Below are positions 11,657-22,436 of a DNA stretch of 64,000 nt, one piece after another (within the stretch, counting starts at the first letter, position 1; each line of letters starts with the position of its first letter). The DNA is from Epichloe hybrida (Eukaryota > Ascomycota > Sordariomycetes > Hypocreales > Clavicipitaceae), in assembly GCA_019022495.1 (NCBI GenBank), contig JAFEKR010000002.1:4154001-4218000 (forward strand), written 5' to 3'. The notes below the pieces were generated by a model, which did not search any database, was not told where the DNA came from, and saw nothing but the letters and a program-made list of their open reading frames with translations. Made by a program: the position numbers and the translations under genes.

Positions 11657-12919
11657 TTACAACTTTGTCTGCCTCGCCTCCCTTGGCGCTCTAGCAGGCA
11701 CAATGATGCCGTCCTGGTATGCACTCGCAACATGTTTACCGTCGGGACTCCAAATCCTGCTCTCCAACATGCCTCTACTCGCTCCGACTCTTGGCCAGTT
11801 GATCTCCTGGATCCACCATCCCTCGCCGTCCATAACGGCGTCCTGGGGGTTGGTGTGCACGAAGAAGGAATAGCTGAGACTCGCCGACATTCCCATATTG
11901 AAGCCATAACCCAGTTGATTGGCAAGCATGGTGAGACCATTTCTGTCCGCCTCAAAGGCATGACACGCGATGTGCCCGTTGACGTCGTCCTTGGGTATGG
12001 GCTTCATCGGCCGGTAGAGGATGAGCTGTCGGCGGTCTGGCACCTCCTTGTTCTCGTTGTACTCCGACATGTCAACCTTGTACATGTCGAGCATGGGGAA
12101 GGCTCCGTGGCCAGCCCCGGGGAACAGAGCAGTGATGATATCAACGTCTGAGAGGGGTGCCGGCTCCCATTGATCTGACGCCCGTTGTGATAATATGTCC
12201 GCGTATCGTTTTTGAGCGGATTCGGGTGATTGTACATCATCAGCACCATCTGCCGGGCGCTTGAAGGTCGTTATACAGCTGAAGCAGATGTCGCTCAAAG
12301 GCAGGCCGGCATCGGAATCAGGGAAAGGGTCGGCGGGATTTGAGGAGGGCTGCTTCGGTTGGCGAACGTCGACTCGGCAACCTAAAAAGGTTCGCGCACT
12401 CATTATGCCGCAGACGTCGAAAACAAAAGGGCGATCAACCAGTCCAGGTTTCGTGAAGATGCCTTGTATTGACTGAGACACCGGTTAGCAATCTGGCAGG
12501 CCTCACACGTCAGTATCGAGCGTGTGTGTCTTGATTCGGATCAAGTAGCTTACGTGAATTCCAGGTCGAGGTTTTGCCTCGCCAGTAGCCTCCTTCTGCT
12601 GCCGTTCTTCCTCCTCGACGGCTCGCGCAGCAGCCAAGGACGCTTGTGCATAGACGCAACCACCAAACACACCCAATCCGGTATGTCGAGGTCGCGGTCC
12701 CTTGATGCTCTGGAACAAGACGTCCCATGGCAGCTCCTTGCCTTCCAGCCACGCCGGTTGACGGCTCATGAAGCGCTTGATGCCCTTGCCTTGCTTGCAG
12801 ACATGGTCTGGGATGGACACAAGCTCCATAAACTCTGCGAAACTCTTGCGAGGCCATTCGCGGTAGGCAGCGATGGCCCTCTCCTGAGCTGCAGCGAAAC
12901 CGTCTTTGAACTCGACCAT
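11657..12919 (-). CDS. Acyl-CoA thioesterase II (TesB/Tes1-like), probably peroxisomal
   Basis: Hydrolyses fatty acyl-CoA to free acid and CoA; fungal members support peroxisomal beta-oxidation. Exons are 12919..12554 and 12472..11657, in phase, giving 393 aa. The first half holds a hotdog domain (RHTGLGVFGGCVYAQASLAA, residues about 75-100). The second hotdog holds GWWIQEINWPRVGASRGMLE and the typical end SPDGKHVASAYQDGIIVP. The last three residues are TKL, a plausible variant of the peroxisomal PTS1 signal SKL. The start at 12919 (MVEFKDGF) was chosen over an in-frame upstream start at 13093 because the extra region is low complexity and not family-like. The enzyme class is well supported; substrate range cannot be read from sequence. 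Confidence 0.9.
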
Positions 12920-13797
12920 GGCTCTTCTTTCGGCACTCCTTTCCCTTGGAAGAGCCAGAATGCGCCGCAAGTTATGAGATCGAGAGGCAAGTGTTATTAC
13001 AAATAGAATGGATGAGTCAACAGACGTCAAAACGCAATGTGGTGGTGGTGTTAATGTGTGGCTAGGATTGTGACCTCTTAAGACCTCTCTCACAAGACCT
13101 CGGGCCTCTAGACCTTGGCTTCGTCAGATCTATCGGCTTCGTCGGATCAATTCGGCCACATCGGATGCCTAGTCATGTGACCTCCTAGCTAGATAAAACC
13201 CCTAGATTCCCTCCCTTTTCCTAAAAAATCAACTCTCCCTTCGTTGCCTTTGGCTTGGATTGTTCATTGATATCTGTGTTTGACCTGAAAAGATGTGCTT
13301 GATTTGAGATTATGGGCTTGACTTGAAAAGAGACCTCGGCAGCTTGGATCCTCGCGATGGATCGAAAATATCGCAGACCTAGATCATGTTATCTAGGTTC
13401 AGTCATCGATATCGTCACCTTCGTCATCATCGTCACCGTCATTTCCGTTGTTTTCGGGTGGTTGTTTTCGCCCGACAAATTGATAGACGATTGGTTCAAT
13501 GTCAATCTGCATCATTATTAGCTGATTCACTTTCGATGACATGAACCGACCCGGAACTTTAAAACCCCGACGGCACCTACGAGCACCTACGAAGGAAGTA
13601 TAGGGGGCGAACGGGGCCCCACCGTCTGAGACAAGTACACCACTGTACACCCACTGTATGTGCAGCAGCATACGGATTAAAGTACAGCCTGTCACTGTAG
13701 GGTCTCAAAAATTGTAGTTCGTACAGCCCAGTCCTGTTTGACAACCTCTGCTCAATATTATTATCACGTAAATTAGTAAAGCTATCTTGGTACTTTA
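12920..13797. other. Low-GC intergenic region, possibly degraded insertion
   Basis: The stretch is AT-richer than its neighbours and has short repeated phrases (GGCTTCGTC twice near 13125-13145). A 98-codon minus-strand frame at 13399-13695 ends in an acidic tail but has no recognisable domain. One TACGGATTA element is near 13671. No gene is called. Confidence 0.35.
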
Positions 13798-14390
13798 TCA
13801 TGGCAAGAGCTTAGATGCCCTGTCTTTGGCAATGTCGCACATGGCCTACATCTTGTCAGCATAATTCATGGACATCTCATCTCGTGCAAAGGGGAGCAGA
13901 CTGTACATACCTGCAATGCAGCGTCGATTTCCTTTGAAAAGTCACCTCTGTCAATCCGCACCCGCATGTCATGCATGATCTCAGGCCGCCCTCGACCGTT
14001 GACAAAGACGACGAATCGTAGGCCGGGGAATTTTTCTTCGTATTCTCGATTGAGTTCGGCGAGTTTCTCGCCCTCGCCCTGGAGGTTGGCTTGCTCGGCG
14101 TTGGACTGCGCCGAGTCGACCTTTTTAGCACCGAGCCGTGGATGAGAGCCGACTACTGACAAGAGATTGGGATCTGGACTGGCCGGTGTGGAGCAGGCAG
14201 CGAGTTCAAAAAGGGCCAGCCGACAATGATCTATCAGCTCTGTGTATGAGCCATACGATCTTGATCGAACAACGGGCACGAGTGTTGAGTGAATTGCCGG
14301 GCTTGGTTCGAAGAGAAGATCCAGCGCATTGGTCTGGGCAGTCTCGGGCAGCGAGGCAAGCTCGTTAATTGGTGGGAGTTGTTGACCCAT
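13798..14390 (-). CDS. OHCU decarboxylase (uric acid degradation)
   Basis: 2-oxo-4-hydroxy-4-carboxy-5-ureidoimidazoline decarboxylase, which completes conversion of urate to S-allantoin after urate oxidase and HIU hydrolase. Exons are 14390..13911 and 13845..13798, in phase 0, giving 175 aa. The donor is GTATGT and the acceptor GTAG. Visible family features are the hallmark VVGSHPRLGAKK (about residues 79-90, with the conserved catalytic-site His), LNREYEEKFPGLRFVVFVNGRGRPEI and the C-terminal AMCDIAKDRASKL encoded by the small second exon. The gene is divergent from prp19 across about 580 bp. The short second exon is easily missed by automated models. Localisation is not clear, since SKL is not terminal. 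Confidence 0.9.
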
Positions 14391-14970
14391 GCTGTTTCCG
14401 ATTGGCGCTGTTCAAGATGAACAAGCTTAGAAATGGTGCAAGTGTATGAAGTCCGCTCAAAGAAAAGAACAAAAAGCTTTGTCTTGTCGACTTTGCTTCA
14501 TCGCAGAAGTTGAATTCAACAAGCCAAGAAACGACATGTGGTATTACAAGATCCACTAGTCGGAGTGCTGCGAGCCGGAGCTCACCGGCAGCCATTTGTC
14601 TGTGTTGTTGGTTGGTTTGGTGTTGGAGTTGCGGTTGCGGTTGCAATGTATAGGAATGACAACCGGCCTTGAAATTTGATTAATTGAACATATCCTGGTT
14701 CATCAGACCTCATGATCAATGTTCTTCTTGTCCCTTGAACCCACGTAATGCAACAACTTGGCATCGCATCGTCCTGCCTGACGCAAGGCTCGGATGCTGA
14801 CTGCACGTGACTGGACAGTCAGTCTGTCTGCCTAACCTGCTTTACCAGCCGCAGGCTGAAGTGGGCCTCTTGTTCCGGCGCCGGAAAACCTCGATTGGGA
14901 ACAGAGAGCCTCTCAAAACGACTCGACAAAGACGCGATTGGTAGCTGCGATAGCTTCGAAATCAGTCGCC
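14391..14970. promoter_or_regulatory. Shared divergent promoter of OHCU decarboxylase and prp19
   Basis: 580 bp between two divergent start codons. It includes a GGTTGCGGTTGC-type short repeat at about 14618-14642. No TATA box or coding frame stands out. Confidence 0.4.
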
Positions 14971-16637
14971 ATGCTTTGTGGAAGTAAGCCGAACTGCCTG
15001 AGTATTTACGTGAAGCGAAAGATGCTGATCAAACTGTCAGTTTCCGGGGAAGCCCCCCAAGAGCCCGTCGTGTCGAAGAAGTCAGGTGCGTCGCCGTCCT
15101 GTTTGTCTTGATCTCGAAACACCTTTTTTTAACACGGTCACAGGCATCGTTTACGAGAAGAGGCTCATCGAGCAGTATATCAACGAACATGCAACAGAGC
15201 CAAGCACTGGCGAGGCCCTCACAGCCGATGACCTACTCGTTGTATCGTCCTCGCGCATCGTTCGCCCGCGACCTCCTACCTTGACCTCGATACCCGCACT
15301 TCTGGCGACGTTCCAGAATGAATGGGACGCTCTGGCCCTTGAGACCTATAACTTGAGAGAACAGCTCGCGCGTACCAGAGAGGAACTAGCAACCGCCTTG
15401 TATCAACACGATGCCGCCATTCGCGTCATTGCACGATTGTCAAAGGAGCGAGATGAAGCCAGAGACTCGTTGAGCAAGGTGACGATTACGGATGGCGCGG
15501 TCAATGGCGAAGAAATGGTCGTGGACAGTGTCGAAGCACTACCTGAGGCACTTGCAGAGCGAGTAGATGAAGTACACCAAACGTATGTTACTTTCAACCA
15601 ACCATTGCTGCATGACAGTCTGCTAACGTTGCGAATTTCAGTTTGTCCAAAGGCCGAAAGAAGCGCCCCGTCCCAGAAGGCTGGGCCAGCTCCGACGACA
15701 TTTCTTCCTTCGATATCACAGCCTCGAGTGCGCTGCCTGTCTCACAGGCCACTTCAATCGATCTCGAGGGCAGCTATGCGGCGTTGGGTGGATTGAAGGG
15801 TGAGGCCGCCATTTACGCTGTCGAGGTCGACACGCTAGAAAGGCAACTCCCGGTGAACGAGGCGGTCACGAGCACCCTATGGTCTGGATCAAAGGTCTTT
15901 TTCGCTACCAGCCAAGGTAATGTGAAGGTATACGAGGCGGGCAATGAAACCGCCTCTCTTTCTGAGCATGCCGGTCCCGCCACCGGCCTCAGCGCACACC
16001 CCAGTGGAGATATTCTGGGCTCCGTCGGCGCTGACAAGAGCATCGTGCTATACGACTTGGCCAATATGAAGCGCGCCAGCCGTGCGTACGCAGATGCCTG
16101 TAAGTTACATGATTGCCCAGATACTCGACGCCAGGTACGAGCGCTTTGCTAACATCAACAGCGCTGACCACATGCGCATTTCACCCCGACGGACATATTT
16201 TTGCAGTCGGTACCAGCAGCGGAGATGTCAAGTTATACATGACAAAGAACTTGGAGCAAGCCGCCATTTTCAAACTCGGCGCCCCAGTCCAAGCTCTCAC
16301 CTTTTCTGAAAATGGCTTCTGGCTGGCTGCCACGGCCAAGGGCCAGACGACTGTTACGATCTTCGATCTGCGCAAAGAAGGAGATGCTGCCACGGCCAAG
16401 GTGCTGGAGACGGGAGGGTCCGTTCAATCGTTGGCCTGGGATTACACGGGACAGTACTTGGCCACTGGTGGTCCCTCTGGCGTGACCGTCCAGCAATATA
16501 CCAAGTCGAGCAAGAAGTGGAGCGAACCATTCAGAAACTCAACTGCAGTGGTAGGAGTCAGATGGGGAGAGTCGGCCAGAAAGTTGGTCGTAGTGAACGG
16601 CGATGGTGTGGTGAGCGTTTTCGGCGTCAAGGAGTAG
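14971..16637 (+). CDS. prp19: Pre-mRNA-processing factor Prp19 (U-box E3 ubiquitin ligase)
   Basis: Core of the Prp19/NTC complex required for spliceosome activation; also an E3 ubiquitin ligase. Exons are 14971..14983, 15041..15085, 15144..15582, 15642..16099 and 16162..16637, all phase-consistent, giving 476 aa. The first exon is only 13 nt. The N-terminus MLCGISGEAPQEPVVSKKSG then IVYEKRLIEQYI is the Prp19 U-box. A coiled-coil tetramerisation region follows (LATFQNEWDALALETYNLREQL and on, about residues 70-130). The C-terminal half is a seven-bladed WD40 propeller (FHPDGHIFAVGTSSG and similar repeats). The length matches fungal orthologues. The two tiny 5' exons are supported by reading phase and by the conserved U-box sequence. 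Confidence 0.96.
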
Positions 16638-17435
16638 AGATGGCAGTCTCTAGACAGAACATTAATCACATTGATTGAACATTCTAGTCTTTGTGTTTTC
16701 AAAAACCAAGGGAATATGGTCGGGGCGAAGGATGTGTTTTCAATAGTTGTATACCTAGAGAACAGATATGAAGAGTCCGACTCTTCGTGCTGCTGGTGTT
16801 CGTCCGTCCGTCACTCACTCCGGATTCATAGAAGATATTGCCACGTTAAAGCCGAATTTTTGGTGGATCTTTGCTGTTGGCCCCAGTCAGGGATTCAGGG
16901 GCGAGTTGCCGCCACTAGCGCTGTGCTCACTGCTGTGCAGTTGCCAGTGCGTGTGTGTGCGTTCCAAGTTGACGCTGGCATGTGTGAGCCCGCCTGCTGC
17001 ACTACTGCACCCCCATCACAACATCGACGACAACAAATCAACAAATCCTCTCACCACATCCTCGCAGCGACTGACTTACCACGTCTTCCTTAACGCGCAC
17101 AATAAAGCAGCAATAAACCGATGGCATCAATCAGCGCAAATCACGCAACCGAATCTCGACTTACCTTCCGTCTCCGAATCGCTGCAGAGCCAGCACCACC
17201 CTTGCGGCCTGAGATTTCGGACGTCGCCACCGACCCAAAAACGTACGACGACTTCAGTGCAGCCTATTCGTAGTGGAGCAGGCCTGAAATGACAACATAA
17301 TCCGGTTCTTCTAGCCTTCTCCTCGAACAGGCACTGCCACTCCTTTTTTTTTTTTTTTTTTTTTTTCCCGCTTCGAACCACCCCGATATATTTCCCCGCG
17401 TCGACTGCCGCAGAACGGGACGACAACATCAAGAC
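16638..17435. other. Intergenic region with a 23-nt T tract
   Basis: 3' flank of prp19 and 5' flank of the Slx5-like gene. A run of about 23 T at 17344-17366 lies about 70 bp before the next start codon, resembling the pyrimidine-rich leaders common in fungal promoters. No gene is seen. Confidence 0.4.
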
Positions 17436-18725
17436 ATGGCACGAGCCGGGGACGCAGGGCTCGAGTCAACCAGCGAGGACGAACTGGTTGAAATGCCAGT
17501 CGGCGGTTCTAGACGTACGCCTTATGGAGATCCTCGAAGTAGTTCAAGCCCGAGACATTCAGAACAGGTCAATCATCCCCGACGAACTCCGTATAGAACT
17601 ATTCCGAGCAACCCGCTGCTGGCCCAGCTGGGTGTAATGTTATCTTCAGCACCGCCGACAAGATTAAGCAGCGGGAGGATGAGCGAACCTCGCCTACCGC
17701 CTGGTATGTCAGCAATGCAGATGCCGCAGGCTGCCGCTGTTATAGATTTGACAGAGGAGCCAGACTCCCCTGCGGAGCAGAGACAGTCGCAACCCCCAAG
17801 TCAAATTGGTCGAAACCCGAGGCGAACCAATTCACAGCGCATCACACCACCGTCTTTGTCGAGGAGCGACAGTACCTTCATGGGGCCTGGGGCCAGCGTC
17901 ATTGATCTCACGGTAGACTCACCTGAAGATGAGCGGCCATCTGAGCCTAGGTTGACCAGAAGCCATCGGCATCACCACCATCACCATCACCACCACCATC
18001 ACCATAGACCAACACGCCCATTTGGCCACGATCAACTCATTGAGCTTGATTTCATAAACGCATCTAACAGCAGCCGCTTATATTCCAACTTTGCGCGCGG
18101 CGTCCGGCGAATGGCGGGGTTTCTAGGCACTGATTTCATGGCGAGAGGCTTCAACAGCGCTACGCCCATCGAAGTTCCACCACCAGCTGGGCTCACACCC
18201 AGAGAGCCCAGTCCGAAGCCGCCCATGGAACCAGCGCCGCCCACTCGTGAAGGCTTCACCCGCGATACGTTATCTACGGAAGAGCGAGTCGTAGTCTGCC
18301 CGGCATGTAACGATGAACTTGCCTACGACCCATCAGGCAGTGCCAACCAACAATCGTCAACCACCGGAAGCGCCAGGAAGAGAAAGCGAGTGCCGGGCGA
18401 ACACCACTTTTGGGCGCTCAAGAAATGTGGACATGTACGTATCTCTGGCACTTTGAATGAATATATATATACATTCCTCCTGCGAGATCAAGCAGGCAAC
18501 CTCTTTACCCTCCTTCACAATGCTGACTATTTTTCTGTGCATCAGGTCTACTGTGCAGAGTGTTTCGAAAACCGCAGACCAACAAAGGCATCCCCCGAGG
18601 GCGTGGGCTTCCGCGCCCCGCCTGGGAAATCGCTCACCGGGGCACCGAACGAGATTCGCTGCGCGGTGGACAGCTGCGAGACAAAGGTTGCTCTCAAGAC
18701 AGAATGGGTGGGCATCTACTTGTGA
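17436..18725 (+). CDS. Slx5/Rfp-like SUMO-targeted ubiquitin ligase subunit with SIMs and RING
   Basis: Probably a nuclear STUbL subunit that recognises SUMO-modified proteins and works with Slx8. Exons are 17436..18434 and 18546..18725, giving 392 aa. The 111-nt intron is also an open frame of 37 codons, but GTACGT...CAG splicing restores CGHVYCAECFENR, a continuous RING motif. Two SUMO-interacting motifs, VIDLT, lie at residues 102-106 and 155-159, each followed by acidic residues. A run of 12 histidines occupies residues 179-190. The C-terminal RING-like module reads CPACNDEL, then a Lys/Arg-rich loop, CGHVYCAEC, and a final CAVDSC pair before the hydrophobic end EWVGIYL. The domain set fits fungal proteins annotated as cell-cycle control or Slx5-like; the pairing with Slx8 is inference. 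Confidence 0.82.
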   Translation: MARAGDAGLESTSEDELVEMPVGGSRRTPYGDPRSSSSPRHSEQVNHPRRTPYRTIPSNPLLAQLGVMLSSAPPTRLSSGRMSEPRLPPGMSAMQMPQAAAVIDLTEEPDSPAEQRQSQPPSQIGRNPRRTNSQRITPPSLSRSDSTFMGPGASVIDLTVDSPEDERPSEPRLTRSHRHHHHHHHHHHHHRPTRPFGHDQLIELDFINASNSSRLYSNFARGVRRMAGFLGTDFMARGFNSATPIEVPPPAGLTPREPSPKPPMEPAPPTREGFTRDTLSTEERVVVCPACNDELAYDPSGSANQQSSTTGSARKRKRVPGEHHFWALKKCGHVRISGTLNEYIYTFLLRDQAGNLFTLLHNADYFSVHQVYCAECFENRRPTKASPEGVGFRAPPGKSLTGAPNEIRCAVDSCETKVALKTEWVGIYL

Positions 18726-19270
18726 CGAACATTTGTATGACTACTTTTCATCGTGTTTCCCTTTTCTTTTTTTTCCGATTCGCCATTTCTCTTGGTCGCT
18801 GCATATGGTTGCATTGCATGGAAAATGGAAAGGGTGAGCATGGCAACGTTGGCGTTGGCATTTGGAAGCGTGGTTCTATGCTCTGTCGTCGTGGAAAATT
18901 CGCGAGACGGAGGGGGCGTGCATGAGGTTCGGCATGAAAGGCGTTTCGTTGAAAAAGATTTTTTTTTTTTTAAAAAAAAACTTATTCAGTCGTGGCTGGT
19001 TTCTTATGAACATGCTTGGTCATTCCACGCTACAGCGACTCTTATCGTCTTGAGAATAATAGTGCCTCTGAACAGGGGTTCTATAGTAGTAGTTCGATAC
19101 GCAGTTGCACGTGTCATCATCATGGTATTATCGCTTCGACAACGCCCCATCGCAAAAGTATGCATGGGGGGAGAAAGAAAATAGGAGAAAAGCGATGGGC
19201 CCAATTCCTTCCCGAACCCGTGGTATCTATTGCCCTGCCGCGTTCGTTCCTCGTATAATGATTTGCTTTT
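18726..19270. other. Convergent intergenic region with a T-A hairpin tract
   Basis: A run of T followed directly by a run of A at about 18959-18980 forms a near-perfect inverted repeat between two convergent genes. It may help 3'-end formation of either transcript. No gene is seen. Confidence 0.4.
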
Positions 19271-20692
19271 TCAAATGATCAAATCCAATGGCAGTTCGTC
19301 GACCCATTCGCCCCCGTACTCTGTCTCCTGAGAATCGCTAATACTGCAGGATGATGGCATTTCCGGCCGGACATTCTCTTTATCTGCGGTGGTGGTGGCG
19401 GGGGCGTTGCCCATCCCGGCGTCTGGGTTGGTCTTTTGCAAGAGGGTAGGTGATGTGTTTTTTGGACGGTGCGGGCTCGGGAGAGATTGGAGAGCCCACG
19501 TGTCGTCGGGTGAGTATACTTGCGAGAGTTCTTGTTCTTGGATTTCTTGGAGCGCAGCGGTGCGCCGGCTCCGCTGGATGGCGAGGGAGACGAGTTCGTT
19601 GGAGCCGGAGGATGTGAAGAAGCGGCGGGGGGCGTGAGGGGGCGGGGAACGATGGACAGGCTCTGGTCGGAGCGTGGTCGGCTCTTGCTCTTGATTTGCG
19701 ATGGGGTGTCGGGGTTTCTCGGGAGGGATGCGTGTTTCGCGGGGCGCGTCGTCCTGAAGCTCGCGGGCTTGCTGGGAGGAGGACGGGAAGAAGTCGTCGA
19801 GGTTGCCGAGGATGGCTTGCGTGCTCATGGGTGGTGATTGTTGTGGAACGAGAGGCGGCGAGGGCGTCGGTGCGGATGGCTTTTTCCTGGGCGGTGCCAG
19901 GGAGATGCGAGGTATCTGGGGGGGTTGAGGCTTTTGCGGCAGACATGATGATGGTGGTTCTGATGGCGGAGGCATGATGGCCTCCTGGTGCGCTGCCTGT
20001 TGCGGAGACGCAGACGGTGGCGGCTTTGCCTCTGCCATGTCGTCCGTGTCGAGTTGTTCATGCTGCCGTGGCCCTGTCCTGCACTGTTCCTTGGAAATCG
20101 TGTCGAGCAGTTCCTCCAAGCCACTCTCATCCTCCTCCGATATCAAGTCCAACTCTCGCTGGTCATGGCTCGCGGTCCGCCGTGGCGGCGATGCCCTCGA
20201 CGATGACATCTCCTCGCATTCGCGTCTTACGGTATCCCGCCCATCGCCCTCATCGCCGCCCTCATCTTCCAAAGCCCGACCAGCAGAGTTCCGCTTCTTC
20301 CCCGAGCCATTCCCCCGCACGAACCGCGCAATCGTATCCTGACTCGGTCGCACGCTCACCAGCGGCATGCCCCTCTTCTTCTTCTGCTCCCTTTCCGCTT
20401 GCTCCTTTTCCTTCCTCTTCTCCCGAGCGGACCTGGCCTTTGCCGCGGCCTTTTCTTTCTCAAACTCCTTCCGGATCCTTTCTTGTTCTGCCTTCTCTTG
20501 CTTTCTGCTTTCTGCGCGGGACATGGGCGGGCCACGTGTCGACGCCTTGTATGCCTTTCGAACCTGTTTTGATGTCATGGGGCGAGCATGCTGGGCGGAA
20601 CGCTCGGGAGACTCCCCTCGCGTCGTGGCGGCGGGAGGTATCAGTGTGAATGTCCTTTGGATGGGCATGGTGTGTTTGCCGGTGATGGCCAC
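19271..20692 (-). CDS. Uncharacterised basic coiled-coil protein with PIP-box-like motif
   Basis: Single-exon frame of 473 residues; I cannot assign a family. Residues about 38-60 (RPMTSKQVRKAYKASTRGPP) are followed by a long Lys/Glu/Arg helix (about 60-107) that should form a coiled coil or a nucleic-acid-binding rod. Directly after it comes RPSQDTIARFVRGNG. QDTIARFV (118-125) fits the spacing of a degenerate PCNA-interacting peptide (Q-x2-I-x2-aromatic). The middle is disordered and Pro/Gln-rich. Later islands read STQAILGNLDDFFPSSSQQ and FFTSSGSNELVSLAIQRSRR, and the acidic C-terminus reads GGEWVDELPLDL. The islands in otherwise disordered sequence suggest short binding motifs of a nuclear scaffold protein. 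Start 20692 or the in-frame Met at residue 9 are both possible. Confidence 0.72.
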   Translation of the reverse strand: MAITGKHTMPIQRTFTLIPPAATTRGESPERSAQHARPMTSKQVRKAYKASTRGPPMSRAESRKQEKAEQERIRKEFEKEKAAAKARSAREKRKEKEQAEREQKKKRGMPLVSVRPSQDTIARFVRGNGSGKKRNSAGRALEDEGGDEGDGRDTVRRECEEMSSSRASPPRRTASHDQRELDLISEEDESGLEELLDTISKEQCRTGPRQHEQLDTDDMAEAKPPPSASPQQAAHQEAIMPPPSEPPSSCLPQKPQPPQIPRISLAPPRKKPSAPTPSPPLVPQQSPPMSTQAILGNLDDFFPSSSQQARELQDDAPRETRIPPEKPRHPIANQEQEPTTLRPEPVHRSPPPHAPRRFFTSSGSNELVSLAIQRSRRTAALQEIQEQELSQVYSPDDTWALQSLPSPHRPKNTSPTLLQKTNPDAGMGNAPATTTADKENVRPEMPSSCSISDSQETEYGGEWVDELPLDLII

Positions 20693-21013
20693 ATTTGGCG
20701 GTGCGTGGTGGGTTTCTTTCGGGGGTGGTCGGCGGCGCGTGTAAGTGGTGAATCACTTGGTGGTGGGAAAATCCCTGTGGTGGCGTGTCGCTAGGGTCTC
20801 TCTCACGTTCGCGGCGCGCTCTCACGTGATAACTTCTCAATGTGACATGGGCAGATGAAATGAGTAGATTATCTCCGCCTTTTTTCTAACAATTTTCCAT
20901 CATGAAATTTTCCTGAAAGACTTTGCTACTCAAGCGTGGGCTCAAAGCTCGAAAGCAATAAGCCATCTCATCGACAGTATTGTTTGTTGGAAGAATTGAC
21001 TACATTTGCAAAT
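20693..21013. other. Short intergenic region
   Basis: 5' flank of the coiled-coil gene and 3' flank of the aldo/keto reductase gene. Contains CACGTGATAAC near 20823 and no coding frame worth calling. Confidence 0.4.
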
Positions 21014-22088
21014 TTACTTCTTAATCGGTTCAACCGTAGGGTCCCACGCGCAAGGGGTGTACTCCTCCGTAGCTATCCCTTTGACTTCCTCATCCGTAAG
21101 TTCAAAGTCAAAGATGTCGGCATTCTCCGCGATTCGCGAAGGCGTCACACTCTTAACCAGCGGCACGTAGCCTCTCTGCAGACTCCAGCGCAGTAAGATC
21201 TGAGCCTCTGTTTTGCCATACTTCTCTGCCGCGGCCTTGACCTTGGGTTCCCCCCAACGCTCGCCTCTCACAATGGGACAGTAGGCCTCGACGGCAATGT
21301 TCCTCTCCCGACACCATTTCACAATATCCGGGCGCGTGAGCCATGGGTGTACCTCCCATTGCCCGACGGAGATGACTCCGCCTTTCCCGGGCCCACCGCG
21401 CTCTTGCTCGAGTCTCTTGATGTACTCCTCTAGTTGGTCGAGATGGTGGACACCGTAGTTGGACACGCCGATGGAGCGCACCTTGCCGGCGTCGACGAGC
21501 TCAACGAGGGCTTTCCATGCCCCGAGTCGGTTCTCAGTGCCTCCGTAAGGAGAGTGGATCAGTACGAGATCGAGATAGCCGAGCTGGGTGTCCTGGAGGG
21601 CAGTGCTGACAAGGCTGATGGTGTTGTCGTAGGAGAGGGGCTTGCCGCTCATGGGGACCTTGGTGGTGAAGAAGACTTCGGATCGGGGAACGCCTGAGGC
21701 GGCGATCGAGGCTGCACTCGGGCCTTGGTTCTTGTATGCCGACGCAGAATCAATCTTGGTCAATCACGTTAGCGAGGACAAGTTGTTTCCCAGAGTCGAG
21801 GGGTTCATGATGGGACTTGCATGGCGATAGCCAAGGCGCAACGCCTCGGCGCACACTTCCGTGGCAGTATCCTTGGGCCTGATGGGCCATGGCCATGTGA
21901 GCATACGCGACAAGCACGGCGCAGAGTGGTTCCCCAACTCACGTTTGGTATACCTGAACAATAGAGGGGAATGTCAGCGAGTGATTTGCAAGATGCCGAA
22001 ACTGCATACATACCCCGAAACCAAGCACAGGCAGCCCATGGCCCGAGTTGAGCTTGACAGTAGAGTTGATGCTCAATTTAGACGCCAT
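21014..22088 (-). CDS. Aldo/keto reductase with a GC-AG intron
   Basis: NAD(P)H-dependent carbonyl reductase of the AKR superfamily. Exons are 22088..22014, 21953..21943 (11 nt), 21878..21821 and 21754..21014, phase-consistent, giving 294 aa. The third intron (21820..21755) uses a GC donor, GCAAGT, which restores GYRHIDSASAY; no GT donor does. The AKR catalytic tetrad is complete: Asp50, Tyr55, Lys80 (FFTTKVP) and His115 (DLVLIHSPY). Further marks are RSIGVSNYGVHHL and the C-terminal PLVKSVTPSRIAENADIFDFEL. The cofactor site SVTPSRIAEN resembles NADP-preferring members. The substrate is unknown. The micro-exon and the GC donor make this gene prone to mis-annotation. Confidence 0.9.
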
Positions 22089-22436
22089 ATTGCGAAACAT
22101 GAGAGAGAAGAATCGTGGTTGAAAGAAAAGGTTGTACGATGGGCATGAGTCTTCGGAGTGGGATAGATAATGCAAGCGGCATGGTAAGCTTGATTGAGAG
22201 CTGAACATGTACAAGTTCAGTGTAAATGGACATACATACGATTGCCGTGACCACCGACTAGTCTGTGACAGTCTGTGACGCAGTTCGGGTGGGGGGCGAC
22301 AGCTCGGACGCACAGTCAGTAATAAGTAAGCAGTTTGCTTAAACACCAGAGCTCAGCTTTGCGCGTTTGACACAAGGAAACATGATGGCGGACGGGACTG
22401 CTTTCTTCTTTCTCATTTATTCATTCTCCACTTTTT
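22089..22436. other. Short intergenic region
   Basis: 5' flank of the aldo/keto reductase gene and 3' flank of dom34. CAGTCTGTGAC is repeated near 22256-22280. No gene is seen. Confidence 0.35.
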
